Positions 44,895 through 52,768 of a DNA stretch of 64,000 nucleotides are shown in pieces. Position 1 is the stretch's first letter; every line of letters starts with the position of its first letter. Source of the stretch: Nitrososphaeria archaeon (GTDB taxonomy: Archaea; Thermoproteota; Nitrososphaeria; Geothermarchaeales; JDFR-13); assembly GCA_027078545.1 (NCBI GenBank), contig JALWXN010000004.1:737100-801099 (forward strand). The letters run 5' to 3'. The notes beneath the pieces were generated by a model, which did not search any database, was not told the origin of the DNA, and worked only from the letters and a program-made list of their open reading frames with translations. The translations under genes were made by a program, and so were the position numbers.

Positions 44895-46618
44895 AGAGGA
44901 TTGAGAGGAGGAGGTATCAGGAGGAGGCCTTGGAATGGGCCCTTAGACACGACGGAGCAGTAATATGTATGCCCACCGGGACGGGGAAGACGGTCATAGC
45001 CGGGCTATGGATAAAGAGGATACTCGACAGGGGAGGTAGGAAGGTACTTGTACTAGAGCCTACGAGGATCCTGGTGGAGCAGACGAGCAGGGTCTTCAGG
45101 GATATGGGTATCCCGGCCAAGCCGCTACACGGTAGCCTAAGCAGGGGGCTGAGGAAGGAGGCTAGGAAGGCTAGGGTGGTTGTAGCCACGCCCGAGATAA
45201 TCGTCTCGGAGGGCCTGGAGGAGGAGCCCGACGCACTAGTCGTCGATGAGTGTCACCACACGACTGGGCAGGACCCATATAGGATAGTGGTGGAGCGCAT
45301 CAGGCCCAGGAGGAGGCTCGGCCTCTCGGCATTCATACCCCCTAGTAGGAGGGGCCTGATAGAGAGGAGCATAGGCGTGATACGCTGCTGGAGCTGGGAG
45401 GATGAGGAGATACGTAGATACATGCCGCCCCTCGTGGCTGAGGTCTACGAGGCCCCACTGAACCAGGAGGAGTCGAGTCTCTACAAGACCCTCGAGAAGA
45501 TGTGGATCATGAGTAGTGGGAGGGAGAGGATGATGCTCGGGAACAGCCTGAGATGGTACGTCAGGGACGGTGCAGAGGCCCTCAGGGAGACCTATAGATC
45601 CTCGAGGAATATCCGGGAGATACTGGAGCCGCTGGGGGAGCAGCTCTTCAGCCCCGGGGTCAGGCCTGCACATAAGCTTGAACACCTGATCCGGGTGCTC
45701 TCTGACCATGAGGGCTTTAATAAGGCATATGTATTCGTGGACCGGGTGGTCATAGCGAGGCTCATCAGGGATAGGCTTGGTAGAGACTCGACTCTACTCA
45801 TCGGTAGGAGGCATGGGAGCATAGCCGCTAGGCTGGAGGAGGTAAGGTCTAGTGAGAAGAGGGTAGTGATATCCACCAGCGTGGGTGAAGAGGGGATCGA
45901 CCTACCTGAGGCGGATCTCCTAGTCGTTTGGAGCCAGGTCGCCAGCCCACTACGATTTATACAGCGTATGGGCCGTCTGCTACGGCCTGGGCAGACAGGT
46001 CAGAAATACCTAGTATTCATAGCTACGCCCGACACCATCGATATGGACAGCCTGGTCGACGGCCTAGCAACGGTGGAGAGGCTGGGCGTAGCCACACCAG
46101 TATCGAGGGAGGTCCTCGAGGAGCTAATCATGATGAGTAGCCGACGCAGAGTACTGGAGGCCCTTGAGGATAGGCCCATGACCCTTGAGGAGCTGGCAGA
46201 AGCCACCGGTGGCGACACCGCCAGGACTAGGCAGGCCCTTAGGAGCCTATTGGAGGCCGGGATGGCAATCTACATATATACTGATCGGGGCAGGCTATAC
46301 ACGGCGAGGCATGGGCTGGAGAGGCTCTACCAGGAGTATCGGGAATATCTGAGCCCTAGCCACGAGCTCGAGGCATATATAAACTATGAGGGTGCGAGCC
46401 AGGGTATAACGGGGAGGTATGACAGGGGGTGGAGCCGTCTACGCAGGGCCCTCCAGAGGCACGGCGTCCTAAGGAATATACATGGATATGTGAAGATTCT
46501 TAGGGGAGGGGTTCTACACCTGGCTAGGTATAGGTATTCATACCCGGTCTCGGAGGCGGAGGTTCTCGACGTGATCATCGACAACATCTACTCCGCGGAC
46601 AAGTGGTTCAGGAGGTGA
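44891..46618 (+). CDS. Superfamily 2 helicase, Hef/FANCM-like or XPB-like
   Basis: 575 residues. Motif Q-like RRRYQEEALEWAL is followed by Walker A PTGTGKT (28-34), VLEPTRILVEQT, TPEI, DECHH (motif II), then ISTSVGEEGIDLP (motif V) and QRMGRLLRPG (motif VI). The last 150 residues look like a winged-helix pair (LEELAEATGGDTARTRQALR) and a second, basic domain. No nuclease motif such as the ERKxxxD of Hef is seen, so cleavage may be supplied by the EndoIV-like partner encoded just upstream. The order suggests branched-DNA or repair-intermediate remodelling. Confidence 0.88.
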   Translation: MKRIERRRYQEEALEWALRHDGAVICMPTGTGKTVIAGLWIKRILDRGGRKVLVLEPTRILVEQTSRVFRDMGIPAKPLHGSLSRGLRKEARKARVVVATPEIIVSEGLEEEPDALVVDECHHTTGQDPYRIVVERIRPRRRLGLSAFIPPSRRGLIERSIGVIRCWSWEDEEIRRYMPPLVAEVYEAPLNQEESSLYKTLEKMWIMSSGRERMMLGNSLRWYVRDGAEALRETYRSSRNIREILEPLGEQLFSPGVRPAHKLEHLIRVLSDHEGFNKAYVFVDRVVIARLIRDRLGRDSTLLIGRRHGSIAARLEEVRSSEKRVVISTSVGEEGIDLPEADLLVVWSQVASPLRFIQRMGRLLRPGQTGQKYLVFIATPDTIDMDSLVDGLATVERLGVATPVSREVLEELIMMSSRRRVLEALEDRPMTLEELAEATGGDTARTRQALRSLLEAGMAIYIYTDRGRLYTARHGLERLYQEYREYLSPSHELEAYINYEGASQGITGRYDRGWSRLRRALQRHGVLRNIHGYVKILRGGVLHLARYRYSYPVSEAEVLDVIIDNIYSADKWFRR

Positions 46619-46622
46619 TTAG

Positions 46623-47828
46623 ATGGGTTCACCCTTCCCCACATCGAGGATAACTATGTCGATACTCCTCCTTACAGCCCCACTCCTCATATACGGGGTA
46701 TACGTCGGGATGATGTGGCTAGCCAACTTCTGGGGCCTGGCACCTGTGGATACGAGGATCATCCCTACACATCCCTCCACCATGCTATACCCAGTCCTCA
46801 CACTATTCGTGATGGGAGTTGCATATACACTCCTACCCGGGTTCTGGGGATATAGGCCTAGTAGGGCTGTGGCATCCATATCAATAGCCCTATTTCTAGC
46901 GGGGGAGGCTGGGGCGCTCCTCCTATACCTACTGGGGAACCCGGCACCCCATCCACTGGTACTGGGCTTCCTAGGAGTCCTCGTCTACGCATCCTATATA
47001 GCGAGCCGGGTGAGGCTTAGATACCCGGTCTTCACATATGCCGATCTATACATCCTCCTATCGATAGCTATGCTCCTCCTCGTCTATGGATACAGGCTAT
47101 GGATAGCCTTTGATAGGGGGCTGGTCTTCCCCACAGGCCTAGACTCCTACCACCTAGCCGTGATACTCGGCTTCGCCGCACCCATGATCTATGGGGTATC
47201 GGTCAGGACTATGAAGTTCAAGTTCACAGTCGTTGATAACAGGCTCCTAGCCCCATCCCTACTACTACATCTGGCAGGCCTCACGGCGCTACTTCTAGAC
47301 ATGACCGGCTCCAGGCCGCCGTCACCACTAGCTATGACACTCCTACTGGGCTCCTCAGCACTCTATGCACTGGCCTACAACGTCTTCGAGCATAGGCCCG
47401 GGAAGCCCTATGAGGATAGGATGTCCCATAGGGACTGGAAGAGATATCTCTATTTCCGGAGGCATATAAATATGGGTGGGGCCTGGCTACTGGCCAGCCA
47501 TCTACTCCTACTCCTATACAGCCTTGGTGGGGACAGATATCTCTGGGACGCCGGGCTCCACAGCCTGACCCTCGGCTTCATAGCCAACTACATCGTGGCC
47601 TATGCAGGTGTGATGCTACCCCCAATAACCGTTAGGAGGGCTCCCTACAAGGCCCTGAACCCCATACCCCTCGCACTTCTAAACATGGGAGTGGCCCTGA
47701 GAGTGTCTATAGACCTGCTCCCGCCCCTAAGGACTATGCAGGCCGCCCATCTACACGCGATGCTGATATACCTAGCCTATGCAGCCTTCATAGCCACTAT
47801 GATCCTCCTTTACAGGGAGGAGACCTAG
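46623..47828 (+). CDS. NnrS-like polytopic membrane protein
   Basis: 401 residues with about twelve hydrophobic segments. The signature LHSLTLGFIANYIVAYAG around residues 318-335 resembles NnrS and related haem/copper membrane proteins, and several histidines lie at helix ends. It starts 4 nt after the helicase stop, so it may be on the same transcript although its function looks unrelated. A second protein with the same build is encoded at 58964. Its stop shares CTAG with cutA. Confidence 0.75.
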   Translation: MGSPFPTSRITMSILLLTAPLLIYGVYVGMMWLANFWGLAPVDTRIIPTHPSTMLYPVLTLFVMGVAYTLLPGFWGYRPSRAVASISIALFLAGEAGALLLYLLGNPAPHPLVLGFLGVLVYASYIASRVRLRYPVFTYADLYILLSIAMLLLVYGYRLWIAFDRGLVFPTGLDSYHLAVILGFAAPMIYGVSVRTMKFKFTVVDNRLLAPSLLLHLAGLTALLLDMTGSRPPSPLAMTLLLGSSALYALAYNVFEHRPGKPYEDRMSHRDWKRYLYFRRHINMGGAWLLASHLLLLLYSLGGDRYLWDAGLHSLTLGFIANYIVAYAGVMLPPITVRRAPYKALNPIPLALLNMGVALRVSIDLLPPLRTMQAAHLHAMLIYLAYAAFIATMILLYREET

Positions 47829-48148
47829 CCCTGGGAGACGCTATCCAAGACCCAGTTCAGATACTTCTCATAGATGTGTATAGGCTCCAGGACGATTATC
47901 TCGGGAACCTCATAGGGATGTATCTCAAGGATCCTCCTCTCCAGCTCACCAGCCATGTCGCGGGAGGTCTTGATGATCAGTAGGCTCTCCTCATCGTCAT
48001 GGACCTCCCCCTCCCACCAGTAGATACTCCTGATATCCACGATGTTTACACATGCAGCCAGCCTCTCCCCAACCAGCTTCCCAGCCAATTCCCTAGCCAC
48101 GTCCCTAGGGGCTGTGCATAGGACGACTACACCCTTACCACTCGTCAT
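47825..48148 (-). CDS. cutA: CutA1 divalent-ion tolerance protein
   Basis: 107 residues with the CutA trimer signature: LVGERLAACVNIVDIRSIYWWEGEV, EESLLIIKTS and HPYEVPEIIVLEP, then YLNWV. The fold is PII-like. CutA has been tied to copper tolerance but its mechanism is unsettled. It overlaps the NnrS-like gene's stop by 4 nt (shared CTAG). Confidence 0.95.
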   Translation of the reverse strand: MTSGKGVVVLCTAPRDVARELAGKLVGERLAACVNIVDIRSIYWWEGEVHDDEESLLIIKTSRDMAGELERRILEIHPYEVPEIIVLEPIHIYEKYLNWVLDSVSQG

Positions 48149-48185
48149 GGGTAATTGGTTCGGCTTCCCGAGGATATAAAGCGGA

Positions 48186-49610
48186 TTAGAAGAGCCCCGC
48201 TCTAAAGCTCTTTACGAGGCTGTTCCCTGTCTCCAGGTACTCCGACCCAGCCTTCTCCACCAGGTCCTCCCCAGCCTTCTGAGCCTCCTCCAAGACCTCC
48301 TCCTCATCCATAACCAGTACCCTACCCTCCTCCACATAGGGCTTGCCGTCGATGAAGACGTGGGTAACCTCGGATCCATATATGCTGTAGACCAGGTTCG
48401 AGGTGTAGTTCCTGATAGGCCTGCTGAGGATGGGCATCGTGTGGGGCCTCCATAGATCCACGATAACCAGGTCACCGGCATAGCCCTCCTCGATAACCCC
48501 GTTCCCAAAAGCCCTGACAACCCTGCTAGAGTCGGCAGTCGCCAGGCGTAGAAGCCTCCAGTGGGGCATAACGGTCGGGTCGGACTCATACACCTTGCTC
48601 AGCAGGGCTACATAGCCAAGCTCCTTGAAGATACTCTGGTTACCCGGTCCCACAGCGTTGTCGGTACCTAGAACAGCTCTACCACCCAGCTTTAGAAACT
48701 TGGTGAGCGGGGGGACGATCCCGTCTATCGAGGCTATGGAGCGGTGGCAGCTCACCATAGTGGCCCCCATAGAGACGACCTTGGCCAACTCCTCATCCGT
48801 AGTGTCGTGGAGATGGGCAGCGAATAGTAGGGGGTTTAGGAGGCCCTCCCTAGCCATGAGGTCTACGGTCGAGGCGCCGTAGCGACGCATCATCTGCCTC
48901 CTCTCCCTACCACCCTGGGCAACATGCATATGGACATATGTGCTGTTTTCAGCCGCCCTCATAAAGCTGTTCCTAACCACCTCGAGGGGGACCATATCCA
49001 TCGCCTGGGGCCCATAGAGGATACGGATATTCCTATCCCCCCGATACTTCCTGATCAACCTATCCGTCTCGTCGAGAGCCCTATATCCCAGCTCAGCATC
49101 TAGGGGATACAGCTTACCAGCCACCCTATGCATAGGCTCCGAGATAGCGTTGAAGAGATAGGCCCCAAAGACCTTCAGCCCGATAGGCCTATACACCTCG
49201 TCGATCTGCCTCTCAAGGTGGCGGCTATACTCGCCATAAACAACTGTCCCACCACGTAGAGCCTCGAGGACAGCTAGCCTAGTAGAGGCCTTGATATGCC
49301 TCCACTCCATCTGGCTCCTCAGGGGAGAGACGCCAAGCTCCATCCACTCACTCTCAGGCATATCATTGGCGAACCCCTTGAGGAGATTAATATCGGTATG
49401 CATATGGAGGTCGTAGAACCCGGGGAGGACCACCCCGGAACGGCTAACATTAATGTAGTAGTCATCCTTAGAGGCATGCTTAATCACATCTCCATACCTA
49501 CCCACACAGGTTATGATACCATCCTCCACATAGACAGCGCCATAGTCAATCACGCCGAGACCCGGGCCCGACATCGTAACAACGGCCCTAGCCCTGATCA
49601 ACAGCCTCAA
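48186..49610 (-). CDS. Amidohydrolase, ATZ/TRZ (MTA/SAH deaminase-like) family
   Basis: 474 residues. Metal ligands are seen in order: LPGFYDLHMHTD (HxH), HMHVAQGG (His), FAAHLHDTTDEE (His) and GTDNAVGPGN (Asp), inside a TIM barrel with an N-terminal beta-sandwich. The group deaminates or dechlorinates ring compounds such as S-adenosylhomocysteine, guanine or cytosine. The usual glutamate that follows the second His region is not clear, so the substrate remains open. Confidence 0.88.
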   Translation of the reverse strand: MRLLIRARAVVTMSGPGLGVIDYGAVYVEDGIITCVGRYGDVIKHASKDDYYINVSRSGVVLPGFYDLHMHTDINLLKGFANDMPESEWMELGVSPLRSQMEWRHIKASTRLAVLEALRGGTVVYGEYSRHLERQIDEVYRPIGLKVFGAYLFNAISEPMHRVAGKLYPLDAELGYRALDETDRLIRKYRGDRNIRILYGPQAMDMVPLEVVRNSFMRAAENSTYVHMHVAQGGRERRQMMRRYGASTVDLMAREGLLNPLLFAAHLHDTTDEELAKVVSMGATMVSCHRSIASIDGIVPPLTKFLKLGGRAVLGTDNAVGPGNQSIFKELGYVALLSKVYESDPTVMPHWRLLRLATADSSRVVRAFGNGVIEEGYAGDLVIVDLWRPHTMPILSRPIRNYTSNLVYSIYGSEVTHVFIDGKPYVEEGRVLVMDEEEVLEEAQKAGEDLVEKAGSEYLETGNSLVKSFRAGLF

Positions 49611-49991
49611 ACCACCATCCCCTCACAACCCCAGGGAATTCGTGAACACACCCTATACACTACAGAGAAATACTTAATACTATATAATGTACCCAGGATA
49701 GACACGATGCCCATATACCACCAGCCTAAGACCCCCTCCACCACAAGGAGCGACACACTAGAGATCAGCTCCCTAGACACTGATTGACAACGCTACTTCA
49801 GGGCAAACCCCCATTCTGACGTCGAGGCTCCCCCGGTAAAGCCAGATTTCTATGCCCGATATCTTTTTTACCATATAGTTTATAGCTAAGAAGTAAAAAA
49901 CATGATGAGGCTCAGACCAATTTAGGGGCCTATTTCCCGACCCCTGGCCACGGGTTTAATCAGTTGGAGACAGTTATTCATTGGGTCTGGG
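49611..49991. other. 381-nt gene-free region upstream of ogt
   Basis: I found no credible gene or tRNA here. Short frames read as non-coding. The left part is CA-rich, and 49860-49905 is AT-rich. Near 49954 a gggtttaatc box lies about 35 nt before the ogt ATG and may be its promoter. Confidence 0.5.
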
Positions 49992-50459
49992 ATGGCTGTG
50001 GAGACTGTGTGTCTCGAGCTTGGGTTCTTCCCTGGCTATCTCAGGCTGGAGGTGGAGGGTGATAAGTTGTTGGGGAGTGATTATGAGCCCCAGTGTATGG
50101 GCAGTCGCTCCACCAGCTCAGTAGTCGTGGAGAAGTTCCGTGTATACCTTGCTGGCCGTGACCCGGGCTTCACTCTGGAGGAGCTGGATATGGATCGCCA
50201 TGCCCTGCCCAGCTATACCAGGAGGGTCTTGGAGCTCGTCGCGACTATACCCTTCGGCGAGGTGAGGACCTATAAATGGGTAGCCCAGCTTGTAGGCGGA
50301 TCTCCAAGGGCTGTTGGGCAGGCACTGGCTAGGAACCCCTTCCTGATCGCGATACCCTGCCACAGGGTTGTCTCAAGTAATGGCCTTGGAGGCTTCACCT
50401 CGCTGGGCGGCCTCGACCTGAAGAGGGCGCTCCTACGCCACGAGGGTATAGAGATATAG
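49992..50459 (+). CDS. ogt: Methylated-DNA--protein-cysteine methyltransferase
   Basis: 155 residues. The active-site block AIPCHRVV has the acceptor cysteine at residue 123. The helix-turn-helix region IPFGEVRTYKWVAQLVGG and AVGQALARNPF, with the Arg that flips the base, precede it, and LGGFTSLGGLDLKRALLRHEG follows. It repairs O6-alkylguanine by irreversible transfer of the alkyl group. The N-terminal half is short and variable, as in other archaeal Ogt. Confidence 0.95.
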   Translation: MAVETVCLELGFFPGYLRLEVEGDKLLGSDYEPQCMGSRSTSSVVVEKFRVYLAGRDPGFTLEELDMDRHALPSYTRRVLELVATIPFGEVRTYKWVAQLVGGSPRAVGQALARNPFLIAIPCHRVVSSNGLGGFTSLGGLDLKRALLRHEGIEI

Positions 50460-50498
50460 CGTGGCGAAGCCTCGGGAGGCCTCTGGGACGCAGAATTG

Positions 50499-50522
50499 TT
50501 TTCATTAGGGGGGGCTTCTGAA
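50499..50522 (+). repeat. Repeated intergenic motif, copy A
   Basis: TTTTCATTAG, a G-run, then TTCTGAA. The first 14 nt and the last 7 nt match copy B at 61054-61074. It lies 40 nt past the ogt stop and is followed by the perfect palindrome GGGTCAGACCC (50526-50536), which could be a terminator stem. The gap to 50630 holds nothing else I can name. Confidence 0.5.
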
Positions 50523-50630
50523 ACTGGGTCAGACCCTTTACATAACCCTCTGTTTTGAAGCGGTTTCCTATCATTTCCCCCATATGAAGATTCAAGGCCC
50601 CTGATCCATGATCCCCGGGGTATGGATGCC

Positions 50631-51311
50631 TCACCTCACATCCCTGGCCAGTGTCTTGGCAGTCTCTATATGCTCCATCAGGAGGGTGAAGGCCTTCTCC
50701 ATCTCGTGTCTATCCACGATGAGGATCGTGTCTGTGTAGCATGACTCGATGTGGATTATGTTGATATTGTTTAGTGCTAGTAGGTTGGATATGTAGGCTA
50801 TGATGCCCGGGACCTTCATCACGTCTTCTGGACTGACTATGACGATTGCTGCGTAGCCCCTCCCCATCCCGAGGAGCTGATCCCGACCGATCTCCCCGAG
50901 TATCCTCTCCACAAGTGTGTCGTCAATAGCTAGGGTCACGGCTAGTACGCTGTGCATCACGGCGAAGAACCTCGCCCTCGGAGCTATCTCGGGTAGGAGT
51001 GGGTAGAGCCTCGGGAGTGCGTCGGGCCTGAGGCTCAGTACAGATACTCCCGTCCTCACCTCTATGCTCGAGCCTGCCAGAACCCTGAGCACGTCATCCC
51101 CGGGGTATTCACCTGCACCTATCCTCTGGGCGAGGCGTATCAGCGCCATCTTTATCGAGTCGGTCGAGACCTCCCTACCCAGCTCCCTGGAGACGGGTCT
51201 CCTGAGTAGCCTCGCTATCCTCGAGTAGTTGGCTATCCCCCTAGCCAGGCATTGGCGCAGCACTGGGTCTCCAAGCACCAGTTCCTCCACAACTTCTGCC
51301 ACTGACCTCAT
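50631..51311 (-). CDS. ACT-domain protein, probable amino-acid sensor
   Basis: 226 residues. I chose the ATG at 51311, which has a gatataac box about 30 nt upstream (leaderless); the longer frame to 51398 would run into the argG promoter. The N-terminal 90 residues are helical (VAEVVEELVLGDPVLRQCLA) and may bind DNA. The C-terminal part contains ACT-type folds, clearest in PGIIAYISNLLALNNINIIH and DTILIVDRHEMEKAFTLL, similar to aspartokinase ACT domains. It is divergent from argG with overlapping promoter space, so it may sense an amino acid and control argG (inference). Confidence 0.8.
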   Translation of the reverse strand: MRSVAEVVEELVLGDPVLRQCLARGIANYSRIARLLRRPVSRELGREVSTDSIKMALIRLAQRIGAGEYPGDDVLRVLAGSSIEVRTGVSVLSLRPDALPRLYPLLPEIAPRARFFAVMHSVLAVTLAIDDTLVERILGEIGRDQLLGMGRGYAAIVIVSPEDVMKVPGIIAYISNLLALNNINIIHIESCYTDTILIVDRHEMEKAFTLLMEHIETAKTLARDVR

Positions 51312-51418
51312 GTTCCAGGTATAACAATCTATGTTCCCACCGTTATATCTGGATTCGGGGCTTGATTGGACTGTTCCATGTAAAGCATTATTTCCCACGG
51401 GCTGTACGGGGTGGACCG

Positions 51419-52615
51419 GTGTTGAAGGTTGTGCTTGCCTATTCCGGCGGTCTCGACACCTCGACCATCCTCGTCCTACTCAGGGAGGAGTATGGCGCCG
51501 AGGTGGTTACCGTCACCGTAGATGTTGGGCAGGAGGAGGAGCTGGAGGGTGTTGAGGAGCGTGCCTATGAGCTGGGCGCCTCTAAGCACTACCTGATCGA
51601 TGCTAAGGATGAGTTTGCCAGGAACTATCTCTTCCCGGCGGTGAAGGCCAACGCCCTCTACGAGGGGAAATACCCGTTGGGAACAGCCCTGGCGAGGCCC
51701 CTGATAGCCTCTAAGCTGGCGGAGGTTGTGTTGAAGGAGGGTGCCGACGCTGTTGCCCATGGATGCACTGGGAAGGGGAATGACCAGGTCAGGTTCGACA
51801 TAACCCTGAGGGCTCTCCTGGGGGATGACGTTAAGATCATCGCGCCCGTGAGGGAGTATAACCTGACCCGTGCGAAGAGTATGGAGATACTGGCTAGGCA
51901 TGGATACAGCGTTCCTAGCATCCATAAGAAGTATAGCGTCGATGAGAACCTCTGGTCTAGGAGTGTCGAGGGCGGCGTCTTAGACGACCCAATGGCCGAG
52001 CCTCCTGAGGAGGTCTTCCAGTGGACTAAGCCGCCGAGCGAGGCGCCTGACGAGCCGCTATACCTAGAGATAGGGTTTGAGGAGGGTGTCCCAAAGACGC
52101 TGGACGGTGTGGATATGGATCCTGTGGAGATAGTTAAGACCCTGAACAGCCTGGTCGGGAGCCATGGATATGGGAGGATAGACTATATCGAGAGCAGGGT
52201 TGTCGGCCTCAAGAGTAGGGAGGTCTATGAGGCGCCCGCAGCCCTAACCCTCATAGAGGCTCATAAGGAGCTTGAGAGGATGGTCCTCACACCCGGCGAG
52301 CTCAGGCTGAAGTGGATGCTAGACGCCATGTGGAGCGACCTTGTATATCAGGGGCTATGGATCGACCCGTTGAAGAGCCACATCGACAAGGCTATAGACT
52401 CGATAAACAAGTATGTAACCGGGACGGTAAGGGTCAAGGTGTATAAAGGCGGACTATCCATCGTGGGGAGGGAGAGCCCATACAGCCTATACTCAGAGAA
52501 GCTCATAGACTACGACAAGGGCTGGTACCCAGACCCCAAAGAGGCAGAAGGCTTCATAAAACTCTACAGCCAACACCAACTAACAGCACTCAAAACAAGG
52601 AGAAAGAACACATAG
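51419..52615 (+). CDS. argG: Argininosuccinate synthase
   Basis: 398 residues from the GTG at 51419, which puts VLKVVLAYSGGLDTST at the N-terminus as in all ArgG proteins; the longer frame to 51362 lacks support. The P-loop-like SGGLDTS, then DVGQEEELEGVEERA, AHGCTGKGNDQVRFD and NLWSRSVEGGVLDDP follow in the family order. It joins citrulline and aspartate in arginine synthesis. A gcattattt box about 30 nt upstream is the likely promoter. argF lies 9 kb away. Confidence 0.96.
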   Translation: MLKVVLAYSGGLDTSTILVLLREEYGAEVVTVTVDVGQEEELEGVEERAYELGASKHYLIDAKDEFARNYLFPAVKANALYEGKYPLGTALARPLIASKLAEVVLKEGADAVAHGCTGKGNDQVRFDITLRALLGDDVKIIAPVREYNLTRAKSMEILARHGYSVPSIHKKYSVDENLWSRSVEGGVLDDPMAEPPEEVFQWTKPPSEAPDEPLYLEIGFEEGVPKTLDGVDMDPVEIVKTLNSLVGSHGYGRIDYIESRVVGLKSREVYEAPAALTLIEAHKELERMVLTPGELRLKWMLDAMWSDLVYQGLWIDPLKSHIDKAIDSINKYVTGTVRVKVYKGGLSIVGRESPYSLYSEKLIDYDKGWYPDPKEAEGFIKLYSQHQLTALKTRRKNT

Positions 52616-52768
52616 CCACGGATCAGGAAAACCCCTTTATAAGGGTTTAAATACTTTTCTGCGTCACATCTTTATAAACCCCCTGCAGGATCAGAGGTTT
52701 GACACACACAAAACTTAAATAAAAGAAACACAAGAAATACCTATATAGAAACAGAAGAAAACCCACGG
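52616..52768 (+). promoter_or_regulatory. CRISPR leader
   Basis: AT-rich and purine-rich sequence between argG and the first repeat. An imperfect palindrome AAACCCCTTTATAAGGGTTT sits at its left end (about 52630-52649) and may also end the argG transcript. A TATA-like cttaaataaaag near 52714-52725 would start the precursor RNA about 25 nt before the first repeat. Confidence 0.7.

Noticed and set aside
49296-49787. Open frame running out of the amidohydrolase gene on the opposite strand
   Set aside because: Most of it is the antisense shadow of the amidohydrolase gene, and the remainder shows no coding style.
49896-49960. Possible C/D box small RNA (ATGATGA near 49902)
   Set aside because: The C-box-like heptamer is present but no properly spaced CTGA D box follows, so there is not enough to call it.
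50460-50630. Possible tRNA or riboswitch after ogt
   Set aside because: No acceptor-stem pairing or T-arm consensus could be found; only the repeated motif and a short palindrome are present.
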